From assembly GCF_964291045.1 (NCBI RefSeq), contig NZ_OZ197277.1:1612001-1676000 (forward strand): DNA of 64,000 bases, given 5' to 3'. This document shows positions 9,339 through 18,958 of this stretch, piece after piece; position 1 is the first letter of the stretch; each line of letters starts with the position of its first letter. The translations under genes were made by a program, and so were the position numbers. The notes beneath the pieces were generated by a model, which worked only from the letters and a program-made list of their open reading frames with translations, was not told where the DNA came from and searched no databases. This stretch comes from PALSA-1444 sp964291045. GTDB taxonomy: Bacteria > Chlamydiota > Chlamydiia > Chlamydiales > Rhabdochlamydiaceae.

Positions 9339-10451
9339 TTAACTATAGGTAGAAAAGTGGTGATATCTAGGAGCTAAGACTCTTCTACCAATACCGTATT
9401 TAAGTCTATAATCTCCTAAGGCAAGCGCTGCTTGATGCGTCGAGCACTGATTTTGATCCGCAATAGCAAAAAGTTGCATGAGTTGATCAAAAAGTCCATG
9501 CACCTTGGTTCTTGCTTTAATCGGATCATACCCTTCATGTTCTAGCTCAAAACTGACGTTAATGAGGCCTCCCGCATTAATCACAAAGTCTGGCGTGTAT
9601 AAAATGCCTCTTTGACGAATGAGATCCGCATCACTATCTTGAAGAAGCTGATTATTTGCACACCCAGCAATCGCTTTACACCGCAGCTGTAAAATGGTTT
9701 GTGCATTTAAAATGCCGCCCATTGCGCAAGGAGAGAGCACATCACACTCACTACTTAAAATATCATCTGCAGGACACGCTGTAGCGCCAAATTTCTTCGC
9801 AATGCGCTGCGTTTTTTCCCAGTCGATATCACTCACAATCAGTTTAGCACCTGACCAGAATAAAATTTCTGCGAGTAAAGAGCCCACACTTCCAAGTCCT
9901 TGAATAGCAATTGTCTTTCCTTTAACAGAGCTATTTTTTTCTGTCACTTGAAGAGCAGCTTGTATGCCTCGATAAGTTCCCCATGCTGTAAAAGTTGCAG
10001 GATCTCCGCTACTTTTATCGTGAGATAGCCCCACAAAATAAGGTGTATGCTGAGCCATGAGCGTGACGTCACTTAAAAAACAGCCTGAATCTTCAGCTCC
10101 CGTGTAGAGCCCTTCTAAACGGTGAACCGCTTGCGCAAATGAAATAAGCATTTCAGGTGTTTTTTGTTTAGGATTACAGATGATGACACTTTTTCCTCCG
10201 CCAAGACCAAGTTCTGCTAAAGCAGCTTTATACGTCATTCCTTTAGCAAGTCTTGTGGCATCTGTTAGAGCCGCATCAAAGTTGGGGTAAGGGTAAATAC
10301 GGGTCCCTCCAAGTGCTGGGCCAAGGGCAAGAGAGTGGATACAAATGATTCCTTTTAAATTCACCCGTTCATCAGAAACAACTACCACTTTTTCATACCC
10401 TTTCACTGCAATTTCTTTCAGTTCAAGAGAATCCATTATGTCTTCTTTCAT
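9339..10451 (-). CDS. ldh: Leucine dehydrogenase (Glu/Leu/Phe/Val dehydrogenase family)
   Basis: NAD-dependent amino-acid dehydrogenase that oxidatively deaminates branched-chain amino acids; Chlamydia has a homolog annotated ldh (CT773). The start used is the ATG at 10451 (MKEDIM), with AAGGAT 7 nt upstream; the frame extends to 10580, but those 43 residues do not fit the family and run toward the inserted IS. LGPALGGTR, the substrate lysines in MTYKAA and LGLGGGKSV (about residues 75 and 87), AEDSG and the Rossmann loop GLGSVG are present. 370 residues, near the usual length. The IS66 element begins about 145 bp upstream, so its promoter could have been affected. Confidence 0.9.
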   Translation of the reverse strand: MKEDIMDSLELKEIAVKGYEKVVVVSDERVNLKGIICIHSLALGPALGGTRIYPYPNFDAALTDATRLAKGMTYKAALAELGLGGGKSVIICNPKQKTPEMLISFAQAVHRLEGLYTGAEDSGCFLSDVTLMAQHTPYFVGLSHDKSSGDPATFTAWGTYRGIQAALQVTEKNSSVKGKTIAIQGLGSVGSLLAEILFWSGAKLIVSDIDWEKTQRIAKKFGATACPADDILSSECDVLSPCAMGGILNAQTILQLRCKAIAGCANNQLLQDSDADLIRQRGILYTPDFVINAGGLINVSFELEHEGYDPIKARTKVHGLFDQLMQLFAIADQNQCSTHQAALALGDYRLKYGIGRRVLAPRYHHFSTYS

Positions 10452-10587
10452 AAAGCTATCCTTATTTCGTAAAAACGATAATAACAGATTAGGAAAACGA
10501 AAAACACATATTTTTCTTTTCTTTAAGAAACCCTCTTTAGAAAATAAACCGCTCTTATCTGTGACTAAAATAAGAGGCATAACCTAA

Positions 10588-10595
10588 GGAAAAAT
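10588..10595. repeat. Left target-site duplication of the IS66 element
   Basis: GGAAAAAT directly outside the left inverted repeat. The identical 8 bases follow the right inverted repeat at 12208-12215. IS66-family elements typically produce 8-bp duplications. Confidence 0.9.
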
Positions 10596-10673
10596 GTAAC
10601 TATTCAGATACCCATGCCTATTCCTGATAAATTTTTTATTCCTTTTTACAATCATAGTTAGTAACCTGGGAAT

Positions 10674-12138
10674 ATGTCGATAAAGCTAGAAAATCTTACA
10701 CCAGATTCTATTGAAGAGATTTTAAAAATTCTCCCTGAACAGACACCACCATATGTTCATCTTTTGGTGCAACAGCTACTCACTACAATTCAAAAACTAG
10801 AAACTAGAGTTCAAGATCTAGAAGCTAGATTATCCAAAAATAGCTCTAATAGTCATAAGCCCCCTAGCAGTGATGGTTTTAAGAAAATCCCTAAAAGCTT
10901 AAGAGAGTCTTCAGGTAAAAAAGTTGGAGGACAAGAGGGACATAAGGGCGTAGGAAGATCGCAAGTGAGTCATCCTAATCATACGTTTTTATTAAGTCCT
11001 GATCGCTGTCAACATTGTCACGCTTCTCTTGAGGAAATTACAGGAAACTGCGTAGAAAAAAGGCAAGTGTTTGAGCTCCCTCAACCTAAGATAGAAACGA
11101 CTGAATACCAAGCCATAGAAAAAACATGTTTGCGCTGTGGACGATTAACAAGGGCTTCTTTTCCAGAGCATGTGAAGGGTCCTGTGCAATTTGGAAGCCG
11201 GATAAAAGCTTTAGCTAGCTACCTGAGCTCTCTACATTTTATCCCCATAAATAGAGTCTACCAAATTTTTAAAGATCTTCTTGGAATATCCCTATCTCCA
11301 GGGAGCTGTATGAACATCAATACACAGCTTTTTACAGAACTTCACTCGTTTGAAGAGGGATTAAAAAAGGATCTTTTAAGTTCAAAAGTCTTACATTTTG
11401 ATGAGACAGGAATGAGATGTGAGAAAAAGCTGAAGTGGATCCATGGTGCAGCATCTCCAGATGGCAACTCTTTATATGATACATCATAAGAGAGGAAAAG
11501 AAGCTATGGATACAATCGGAATCTTACCTCTTTTTAAAAACTATGCTGTTCACGATCATTGGAAGTCTTATTTTAATTATCCGGGCTCAAGTCATGTGCT
11601 GTGTAATGTCCATCATTTAAGAGAGCTCAATTTTATCTATGAAGAAGAGAAAGAGGAACGTGCCTTAGCTATGAAAAAGACTCTTCTTTTTGCTTATCAA
11701 GCTCTCAAAAAAGGGCCTCTAGCAGAAGAAATTATCAAAGAAATCCATCACTCTTATAATAAGGCTATCCAAGAAGGATACTCTCATCACGCAAAACTTG
11801 AATCCTTAACTCCTGGAAAAAGAGGAAGAACTAAGCAAAGGCCTGGAAAAAACCTCCTAGATAGACTAGAGCAAAACGTCTCTTCTGTTCTAGCATTTAC
11901 CAGGGACTCTAAAATCCCTTTTAGTAACAATCAAGGGGAACAAGATATTCGGATGGTTAAACTCAAACAAAAAATTGGAGGGTGCTTCCGAACACTTCTT
12001 GGAGGACAAATTTTTTGCCGAATTAGAAGTTATCTTTCCACAGCCCGTAAGCAAAACTGGAATATGTTGGATGCAATTACAGATGCTATTCAAGGAAATC
12101 CGTATCACCTAACAGGTCCTCCTCAGTTAGCTCTTTAG
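10674..12138 (+). pseudogene. tnpC: IS66 transposase (TnpC), frameshifted
   Basis: Two overlapping frames together make one IS66 transposase. Frame 1 (10674-11489) carries a leucine-zipper-like N-terminus, SSNSHKPPSSDG, the IS66 zinc finger (CQHC...CLRC) and the first catalytic aspartate in HFDETGMR. Frame 2 (usable from about 11480, ending at 12138) carries the second aspartate in AVHDHWKSYF and the third acidic residue in FSNNQGEQDIRM. Family alignment from memory joins them at about 11481-11485 (...SLY / IHHKRGKEAMD), which needs a +1 shift. All three DDE residues survive but on different frames. A programmed frameshift is possible; a simple indel is more likely. Confidence 0.85.
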
Positions 12139-12160
12139 ATTTTTAAGAGCTAAATCATAC

Positions 12161-12192
12161 CCCCCCTATACACAAATATGTGTATAGGGGGG
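12161..12192. terminator. Strong hairpin at the right end of the IS
   Basis: Perfect 14-bp arms (12161-12174 and 12179-12192), rich in C/G runs, with a 4-nt AATA loop. It lies after the transposase and runs into the right terminal inverted repeat. It could stop transcription in either direction or block read-through into the next gene. There is no U-tract. Confidence 0.6.
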
Positions 12193-12207
12193 TATCTGAA
12201 TAGTTAC

Positions 12208-12215
12208 GGAAAAAT
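12208..12215. repeat. Right target-site duplication of the IS66 element
   Basis: GGAAAAAT, identical to the 8 bases at 10588-10595. Confidence 0.9.
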
Positions 12216-12434
12216 CAAGATTTCCTTCCTCTGATTTTTACACCCCTTTTTCAAATAAAAAAATTGATTTATTCAGACACTCCTCCCTTCTTGATTAGAG
12301 ATCATCATAAAGCAATTCATAAAATTAATTATTATCACTTTATGGAGAGCTATTATTGTGATGACAGAAAGTTCTAACGCTATGTAATATTTGATTTTAC
12401 GTTTTATGTTTAATTAAATGCAGAGGAGATATCT

Positions 12435-15400
12435 ATGAGCATGCCTTTAAATGTCTTAACAACTGCTGGCTTAATCAAGATGCAGCCGTCTTCTTTAGAT
12501 GCCTCTAGCCATAAAACCCGGCTCTACCATCTCTCTACTCAAAACCCTGAAACTCTTATCAATATTCAAAAGGCGCTAGAGCAACAACTCAAAAAAGGCA
12601 GACTTTACGAAGGTGATGTCTCCAAATGGGATCATGATGCCAAGACAAAACCGTATCTTCTTAAAGAAGGAATGCTTCTAAAGTGGATTTCAGAAGAAGA
12701 TGCTCTTAAGTTACAAAATAACTCTTCTTACTTGAGTGAGTTGAAACAAAGTCTATTACAAGACTCAGCAAGTGTGGAAAAGGATAGCGGCATTCAACCT
12801 GAAGATATAGAAGCTTACGATCTAATTTTATCAAAAATATTAAGCAGTAATAGGGATGATGATCCTATCACAAATGAAGGTCATAACCCAATAGAGCTTC
12901 TTGAAAAGTATCTAAAAATTGCTCTAGATCTTCAAAAATGTGAAGGAGAGGAAAGAGCTTATAGTAATTTGGGAAAGACTCACTACTTTTTAGAAAAATA
13001 CCGTAAAGAAGTAGCTCTTTATGAGAAGGAGTTAAAAATTGCTCTTGATTTTCAAGACCGCTTAGGAGAGGGTAGGGCCTATTCCAATTTAGGCAATGCT
13101 TACCGTTCTTTAGGAGAATACCCCCAAGCGATAGAGCTTTATGAGAAGGCTTTAAAAATTGCTCTTGATCTTCAAGACCGTGTAGGAGAAGGCAGGGCTT
13201 ATTACCATTTGGGAAATAACTACTGCTCTTTAGGAGAATATCCTCAAGCGATAGAGTTTTATGAAAAAACTTTAAAAATCGCTCTTGATCTTCAAGATTG
13301 TATAGAAGAAAGGCTGAGTTATAACAATTTAGGAAATGCTTATCTTATTTTAGGAGAATACCAGAAGTGGGAAGAGTTTCATGAAAAAGCTTTAAAAATT
13401 ACTTTAAGCATTCAAGAATATAAAGTTGAAGAGAGGATTCATGGCAATTTAAGTAAATACAGTCAAGAGATAGAGCTTCATAACAAGAAGTTGCAAATTT
13501 CACTTCGTCTTCAAGATCGTGTAGGAGAAAAAATAGCTTATGGCAATTTGGGAATTGCTTATCGCTCTTTAGGGGAGTACAGTAAAGCGATAGAGTTTCA
13601 TGAAAAAGCTTTAAAAATTGCTCTTGATCTTCAAGATCGTGCAGGAGAAAATGGGACTTATTGCAATTGGGGAAATACTTACTACTCTTTAGGAGAATAC
13701 CGTAAAGCAATAGAGTTTCATGAAAAAGCTTTAAAAATTGCTCTTGATCTCCAAGACCGTAAAGAAGAAGGGATAGCTTATTACAATTTGGGAATTGCTT
13801 ACCACTCCTTAAGAGAATATGACAAAACAATAGAGCTTCATGAGAAGGTTTTAAAAATTGCTCTTGATCTTCAAGATCGTATGGGGGAAGGAAAAGCTTA
13901 TTGCAATTTGGGAAATACTTACGATTCCTTAGGAGAATACCGTAAAGCAATAGAGTTTCATGAAAAAGCTTTAAAAATTGCTCTTGATCTCCAAGACCGT
14001 AAAGAAGAAGGGATAGCTTATTATAATTTGGGAATTGCTTACCACTCCTTAAGAGAATATGACAAAACAATAGAGCTTCATGAGAAGGTTTTAAAAATTG
14101 CTATTGATCTTCAAGATCATATGAGGGAAGGAAAAGCTTATTGCAATTTGGGAAATACTTATGATTCTTTAGGAGAATACCGTAAAGCAATAGAGTTTCA
14201 TGAAAAAGCTTTAAAAATTGCTCTTGATCTCCAAGACCGTATAGGGGAAGGAAAAGCTTATTGCAATTTGGGAAATACTTACGATTCTTTAGGAAAATAC
14301 CGTAAAGCAATAGAGTTTCATGAAAAAGCTTTAAAAATCGCTCTTGATCTTCAAGATCATATAGGGGAAGGAAAAGCTTATTGCAATTTGGGAATTAGCC
14401 ACCGCTCTTTAGGAGAATACCGTCAAGCGATAGAGTGCCATGAGAAGCATTTAAAAATTGCTATTGATCTTCAAGATCGTATAGGGGAAGGAATAGCTTA
14501 TTGCAATTTGGGAAATACTTACGATTCTTTAGGTGAATGCTCTAAAGCGATAGAGTTTCATAAGAAAGATTTAAAAATTGCTCTTGATCTTCAAAATCTT
14601 GCGGGAGAAGGGAGGGTTTATTGCAATTTGGGAATTACTTATTACTCTCTAGGAGAATATCGTCAAGCAATAGAATTTCATGAGAAGCATTTAAAAATTG
14701 CTCTTGCTCTTCAAGATCGCAGAGAAGAAGGGAAAGCCTATGGTAATTTAGGAAATGCTTACGTTTCTTTGGGAGAATATCATAAAGTGATAGAGTACCA
14801 TGAGAAGGATTTAAAAATTATGATTGATCTTCAAGACCGTATAGGAGAAGGAAAAGCCTATTGCAATTTGGGAATTACTCACAACTCTTTAGGAGAATAT
14901 CGTAAAGCGATAGAGTTTCATAAGAAGGATTTAAAAATTGCTCTAGATCTTCAATATTATCTAGGAGCTGCAAGGGCTTATTGCAATTTGGGAATTACTT
15001 ACCACTCTTTAGGAGAATATCGTAAATCAATAGAATTTCATGAGAGGGTTTTAAAAATTGTGGTAGACTTTCAAGATCACATAAGAGAAGGAAGAACTTA
15101 TAGCAATTTGGGAATTGCTTACTTCTCTTTAGGAGAATATCGTAAAGCGATAGAATTTCATGAGAAGCATTTAAAAATTATTATTGACATTCAAGCCCCT
15201 TTAGGAGCAAGAATTGCTTATAGCAATTTGGGAAATGCTTACCTCGGTTTAGGAGAATGCCGCAAAGCGATAGAATTTTATGAAAATAATTTGATAACTG
15301 CTCTTGATCTTCAAGATTGTATAGAAGAAAGGATGAGTTATAACAATTTAGGAAATGCTTACCTCGCATTAGGAGAATACCGTAAAGGATTGGAATTTTA

Positions 15401-16904
15401 TGAAAAAACTTTAAAAATTTTTCCAGATCCTCAAGACCCTGTAATGGAGGAAAATATTTATAGAAATTTGGGGAATGTCTATTATCATTTAAAAGAATAT
15501 ACCCAAGCTGAAGAGGCTCTACATAAAAGCATTCAGATTGCTACATCTCTTCAACAAGGTGTTAAGAAATCCAAATGGCAGATCACCTTATTTGAAGGGC
15601 TATCATTACCGTATATCTCACTAGAAAAGACTTTGCTTCGCCAAAATAAGACCTTAGAAGCCTTACAAATCTCAGATAGCAGGCGAGCCCGGGCGCTCAA
15701 TTCTTTGATCATGGAAAAATTGCCTCTTGAAGGATCTAAAATATCCTCTCTAGATTCTTTAACATTTGAGAAAATGAAAAGCCTAGCTGAAAAATTTCAT
15801 ACGATATTTATCACTTATTCTCTCATAGATGTAGATGAAAATTCCTCTATTCAAGCTTGGATCATTTCTCCTAATCAAGAACTCATTTCAATTGCTCTTC
15901 CTTCTAACTTAAGTGGATTTAACGATATTGATAACACTTTAACAATATTTCCTTACAAGCCAAGATCAAGGCCTAAATTTGGGATAAAAGCTATAGATCC
16001 ATTTAAGAGGCACCTCTCTTATTGGTATGAGCTTCTCATCACTCCTTTAGCTCCCTATCTTCCAGCAGCAGACTCAGGCCAAAGCCTCACCTTTATCCCC
16101 GATAACTTTTTAGCACATCTTCCCTTTGGAGCATTTTATAATACAGCTAACGATCAATACCTGATTGAAAGGCATCCTATCTCGGTCGCTCCTTCGATCA
16201 AAGTTTTATCCCTTCTTGATGAGCTTCCTAAGTTATCAGTTAATCAAGCTCTTTTAATTGGAAATCCTACAACCCCTCGTGAAGTGGATAATAGGCTTAA
16301 ATTTACCCAAGTAGAAGTTGAGGAAATAAAAAACCTCTTTAATCAGAAAAGAGCTTCTGAATCGCTTATTAAAACACAAATATTCACAGAAACGTTTGCA
16401 ACAGCAGAAAATGTTCTTAAGAAAGCCCCTCATGCTCAGTTGCTTCATATGGCAAGTCATGGTGTTATGGATGAACCCCTTGGTGAAAATCCTAATCCTC
16501 ACTCAGTTTTTAAAGGACTTTTTAAATTAGCTAAAGATGATGCTCACCCTTTTGGACAACTCCGTTCAGAAGAGATTGCAGATATGGTTCTTAAAACAGA
16601 TCTTGTCTTCATGAGCGCCTGCCATTTAGGAAGAGGCAACCTTAAGAGAGAAGGAAGCGTTGGCCCCATATGGTCTTTTTTAGGGGCAGGTGCAAAATCC
16701 ACTATTGCTAGTTACTGGCCTCTTTTAGATTCAGAAGTGACTGTCAAAATGGTGAAGACTTTTTATCAATATTTCCTAGGCGTTGAAACTCCTAAACTCA
16801 ATAAAGCACATGCTTTACAAAAAGCGATTTTGATAGGCATGCAAGAAAATAGAGATAATATTGATCAATGGGGAGCTTTTTTCTTATCAGGATTAATAAT
16901 TTAG
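12435..16904 (+). CDS. TPR-CHAT protein (tetratricopeptide array fused to caspase-like CHAT protease)
   Basis: 1489 residues, start ATG 12435 behind GAGGAGAT. An N-terminal region (1-150) is followed by about 22 tandem TPR units of 40 residues (about 155-1050) with consensus GEGxAYxNLGxxYxSLGEYxKAI; one unit near residue 340 is 7 residues short. The C-terminal CHAT domain (about 1180-1489) keeps the expected His in HMASHG (His1342) and Cys in SACHLG (Cys1396), so it should be an active clan CD cysteine peptidase. CHAT proteins include separase-like and Craspase-type proteases, but no CRISPR or gasdermin gene is adjacent. No signal peptide is visible. Its role may be host-directed or regulatory; this is unknown. 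Confidence 0.88.
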   Translation: MSMPLNVLTTAGLIKMQPSSLDASSHKTRLYHLSTQNPETLINIQKALEQQLKKGRLYEGDVSKWDHDAKTKPYLLKEGMLLKWISEEDALKLQNNSSYLSELKQSLLQDSASVEKDSGIQPEDIEAYDLILSKILSSNRDDDPITNEGHNPIELLEKYLKIALDLQKCEGEERAYSNLGKTHYFLEKYRKEVALYEKELKIALDFQDRLGEGRAYSNLGNAYRSLGEYPQAIELYEKALKIALDLQDRVGEGRAYYHLGNNYCSLGEYPQAIEFYEKTLKIALDLQDCIEERLSYNNLGNAYLILGEYQKWEEFHEKALKITLSIQEYKVEERIHGNLSKYSQEIELHNKKLQISLRLQDRVGEKIAYGNLGIAYRSLGEYSKAIEFHEKALKIALDLQDRAGENGTYCNWGNTYYSLGEYRKAIEFHEKALKIALDLQDRKEEGIAYYNLGIAYHSLREYDKTIELHEKVLKIALDLQDRMGEGKAYCNLGNTYDSLGEYRKAIEFHEKALKIALDLQDRKEEGIAYYNLGIAYHSLREYDKTIELHEKVLKIAIDLQDHMREGKAYCNLGNTYDSLGEYRKAIEFHEKALKIALDLQDRIGEGKAYCNLGNTYDSLGKYRKAIEFHEKALKIALDLQDHIGEGKAYCNLGISHRSLGEYRQAIECHEKHLKIAIDLQDRIGEGIAYCNLGNTYDSLGECSKAIEFHKKDLKIALDLQNLAGEGRVYCNLGITYYSLGEYRQAIEFHEKHLKIALALQDRREEGKAYGNLGNAYVSLGEYHKVIEYHEKDLKIMIDLQDRIGEGKAYCNLGITHNSLGEYRKAIEFHKKDLKIALDLQYYLGAARAYCNLGITYHSLGEYRKSIEFHERVLKIVVDFQDHIREGRTYSNLGIAYFSLGEYRKAIEFHEKHLKIIIDIQAPLGARIAYSNLGNAYLGLGECRKAIEFYENNLITALDLQDCIEERMSYNNLGNAYLALGEYRKGLEFYEKTLKIFPDPQDPVMEENIYRNLGNVYYHLKEYTQAEEALHKSIQIATSLQQGVKKSKWQITLFEGLSLPYISLEKTLLRQNKTLEALQISDSRRARALNSLIMEKLPLEGSKISSLDSLTFEKMKSLAEKFHTIFITYSLIDVDENSSIQAWIISPNQELISIALPSNLSGFNDIDNTLTIFPYKPRSRPKFGIKAIDPFKRHLSYWYELLITPLAPYLPAADSGQSLTFIPDNFLAHLPFGAFYNTANDQYLIERHPISVAPSIKVLSLLDELPKLSVNQALLIGNPTTPREVDNRLKFTQVEVEEIKNLFNQKRASESLIKTQIFTETFATAENVLKKAPHAQLLHMASHGVMDEPLGENPNPHSVFKGLFKLAKDDAHPFGQLRSEEIADMVLKTDLVFMSACHLGRGNLKREGSVGPIWSFLGAGAKSTIASYWPLLDSEVTVKMVKTFYQYFLGVETPKLNKAHALQKAILIGMQENRDNIDQWGAFFLSGLII
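13691..14170 (+). repeat. Nearly identical 240-bp tandem duplication inside the TPR array
   Basis: 13691-13930 and 13931-14170 differ at only a handful of positions, each spanning two 120-bp TPR units. Neighbouring units are clearly more diverged, so this is a recent in-frame duplication. Confidence 0.85.
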
Positions 16905-17188
16905 AAAGTAGCAAAAAACGCCTCTTGATTCATAGTGCTTGATCCGAAAGGTTTGATGACCCATAAAAAAAGTGATTTATAAGTTGATGCGTTAATTTTT
17001 GAGAAACTGTTTTTTAATTTTTAAAAACCCTCCCTTAAAGAAAATGCAGGGATGATAAAAACCCCGTAGAGCTCCATTTCACTTTAACTTAAGCCCCCCT
17101 AACTTCTTAAAATCCTATCCCATCCCTTGAAGATTATCTCCTGTTACAGTACCCTAAATGGATTAACCTGGAGATAGGTAGATTTTTC

Positions 17189-17926
17189 ATGTCAAACATT
17201 GTTATTTCAAGTCAATTAAAAGAAGGGATCCTTCTATTCCTCAAAAAGAATAAAAAAGCTGACCTTATTACCACCTATCTGTATTTTTTAAAGAAAAAAT
17301 TTAATATTGAGCCTGTTCTTTTTTTAAGAGAAAAAACGATTTTCCAAAGTCAAGACGACCTCGTTCACAAACTTGAAAAAGAGGGAAAACTGTGGAGAGA
17401 GACGGAGATTAAAATCGAAGTAGGTCAGCCCAGTGTTAACGAACAGACGAAAAAAGTTTACATCTGCCCTTTTACAGGTAAAGTGTTTGGAGATAACACC
17501 CACCCGAACCCTCAAGATGCGATTTATGACTGGGTCTCTAAATGTCCTGAAAACACAGAAAGACAAGACGGCCTCCGTGTAAAGCGGTTTTTTGTATCAG
17601 AAGATAGCGAAGTGATTAAAAACTACATTGGTAAACGTAAAGAGCCGATGAAAAAGATTGTTTTCTCTTCTGCTGTAACAGGAAAACTGTTTAACTCAAA
17701 ACAAACTGTGATTGATGATTTTACAAAAAATCAGTTAAAACCTTTAGACCTTGTGGAAGTCACCAACCAAAACAGATTCCAAATTGAAGACAGATTCCTC
17801 CAATTTATCCAGACGCATTTAGAAGAGAGCCGCATTTCTGCCTTTGTGGAAGCGCTTTCAAAAATTGAAGAGTTTTCTTCTTATGTGGACCACTGGCTTG
17901 ATGACACTAATGAAGGAACTTCTTAA
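17189..17926 (+). CDS. Conserved chlamydial hypothetical protein (CT538-like)
   Basis: 245-residue soluble protein of unknown function. Its position before tsaE and near a DnaQ-like gene matches Chlamydia CT538-CT537-CT536 as I recall it. Two segments, KVYICPFTGKVFGD and KIVFSSAVTGKLFNS, look like an internal duplication with a shared (S/C)xxTGKxF core. No membrane segment or signal peptide. Its 3' end overlaps the tsaE start by 17 bp, so it heads a tight cluster running to pgk. An imperfect inverted repeat (TATCTCC near 17134, GGAGATA near 17171) lies just upstream and could be an operator. Confidence 0.75.
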   Translation: MSNIVISSQLKEGILLFLKKNKKADLITTYLYFLKKKFNIEPVLFLREKTIFQSQDDLVHKLEKEGKLWRETEIKIEVGQPSVNEQTKKVYICPFTGKVFGDNTHPNPQDAIYDWVSKCPENTERQDGLRVKRFFVSEDSEVIKNYIGKRKEPMKKIVFSSAVTGKLFNSKQTVIDDFTKNQLKPLDLVEVTNQNRFQIEDRFLQFIQTHLEESRISAFVEALSKIEEFSSYVDHWLDDTNEGTS

Positions 17927-18353
17927 ACAGATCTCCTCTCCTCAAGAGATGGAGCAGTTCGGCCGGGAGCTTGCCATCTTGCTTCAAAAGCCTAATCTGA
18001 TCTTGGGGCTAAAAGGAGATCTCGGCGCAGGAAAAACTACGTTTCTTAAAGGATTTATCTCCGAGCTAACGGGAGAGCCTGCGCGCCATATTCAAAGCCC
18101 AACATTTACCTATCTTCAGGTTTATCAAGGGCTTCACTATGATCTTTACCACTTTGATTTATACCGTATTCAGCATGCAGAGCAGTTTGTTTCTGCAGGA
18201 TTTTTAGACTATACAGTAGCTGGGGGCATTTGTTGCTTTGAATGGACCGAAAGAGTGGAATCTATACTCCCTAAAAGCACGTTATTTCTAGATATTCATT
18301 ACCAAGGTGCAAGCGCTAGGGAATGCAGGCTTTACACAAAGGAGCCGTTATGA
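17910..18353 (+). CDS. tsaE: tRNA threonylcarbamoyladenosine biosynthesis ATPase TsaE
   Basis: Small P-loop ATPase (147 residues) needed with TsaB/TsaD/TsaC for t6A37 modification of ANN-decoding tRNAs. The start used is ATG 17910 (MKELLKQ). The Walker A is GDLGAGKTTF, followed by SPTFTYLQVYQG, YHFDLYRI and FEWTERV, all typical of YjeE/TsaE. It overlaps the preceding gene by 17 bp and engB by 4 bp, so translation is probably coupled. Confidence 0.93.
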   Translation: MKELLKQISSPQEMEQFGRELAILLQKPNLILGLKGDLGAGKTTFLKGFISELTGEPARHIQSPTFTYLQVYQGLHYDLYHFDLYRIQHAEQFVSAGFLDYTVAGGICCFEWTERVESILPKSTLFLDIHYQGASARECRLYTKEPL

Positions 18354-18952
18354 AAAAGTTTTCTTTTGATTCAGCTAAGTTTCTTGGCTCGATGTTAAAA
18401 CCTACCGATCAACTGCTAGATATGCATGGCAATGAAATGCCAGAGATCGCTCTTGTCGGAAGATCCAATGTGGGAAAATCTTCTCTTATTAATCATCTTC
18501 TTTCTTTAAAAAAGCTAGCTTTTGTCTCTTCAAAACCTGGAAAAACAGTGACGCTTAATTTCTTTAAGGTGGATGAAAGGTTAATTCTTGTTGATCTTCC
18601 AGGCTACGGCTTTGCGAAAAGATCTCACGAAGATCAAGCGAGCTGGGGAAAAAGCATTCACGATTATTTCACCAAAAGAAAATCCCTAAAAGTGATCTTA
18701 CTCTTAGTGGATAGTAGAAGAGAGTTTTGTGAAGAAGATAAACAAATTGCCCTATGGGCAGAGCACCATCAAAAATCGGTTGTGATCGTCTTTACAAAAT
18801 CTGACACCATTAAAGAGGGTGAAAAAAAAGCGCTCCAAGCAAAAGCTCACTCTTTAAACCCCTCTTTTCCTACGATGTATTACTCCATCAAGGACGGAAA
18901 ATCTAGGGATTTTCTCATTACAACCCTTAATCACCTTCTTATACCCTCATAG
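18350..18952 (+). CDS. engB: Ribosome biogenesis GTPase EngB (YsxC/YihA)
   Basis: 200-residue Ras-like GTPase involved in 50S assembly. Start ATG 18350 is set by AAAGGAG five bases upstream; the in-frame ATG at 18323 lies inside tsaE and is not needed. G1 is GRSNVGKSS, the switch I threonine lies in PGKTVTLNFF, G3 is DLPGYG, G4 is TKSD, and the EngB-type KRSHEDQASWGK segment follows G3. It overlaps the tsaE stop. Confidence 0.93.
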   Translation: MKKFSFDSAKFLGSMLKPTDQLLDMHGNEMPEIALVGRSNVGKSSLINHLLSLKKLAFVSSKPGKTVTLNFFKVDERLILVDLPGYGFAKRSHEDQASWGKSIHDYFTKRKSLKVILLLVDSRREFCEEDKQIALWAEHHQKSVVIVFTKSDTIKEGEKKALQAKAHSLNPSFPTMYYSIKDGKSRDFLITTLNHLLIPS

Positions 18953-18958
18953 GCATTC

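Larger units (their letters stand above)
10596..12207 (+). mobile_element. IS66-family insertion sequence, 1612 bp, single-transposase type
   Basis: Bounded by perfect 18-bp inverted repeats: 10596-10613 begins GTAACTATTCAGATACCC and 12190-12207 is its reverse complement. It is flanked by the 8-bp duplication GGAAAAAT. The ends, direct repeat and transposase all agree on IS66. There is no room for tnpA/tnpB, so it resembles the single-gene (ISBst12-like) subgroup. The ends and duplication are undecayed, which suggests a fairly recent insertion, although the transposase frame is interrupted. It lies between the divergent leucine dehydrogenase and TPR-CHAT genes. Confidence 0.95.

Noticed and set aside
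13399..14310. Leftward open frames across the TPR array
   Set aside because: Antisense shadows of the 120-bp repeats with no start signals or family resemblance.
12435..16904. TPR-CHAT gene as part of a type III-E CRISPR (Craspase) system
   Set aside because: No fused Cas7-11 gene, repeat array or Cas1 nearby; the neighbours are an IS and housekeeping genes.
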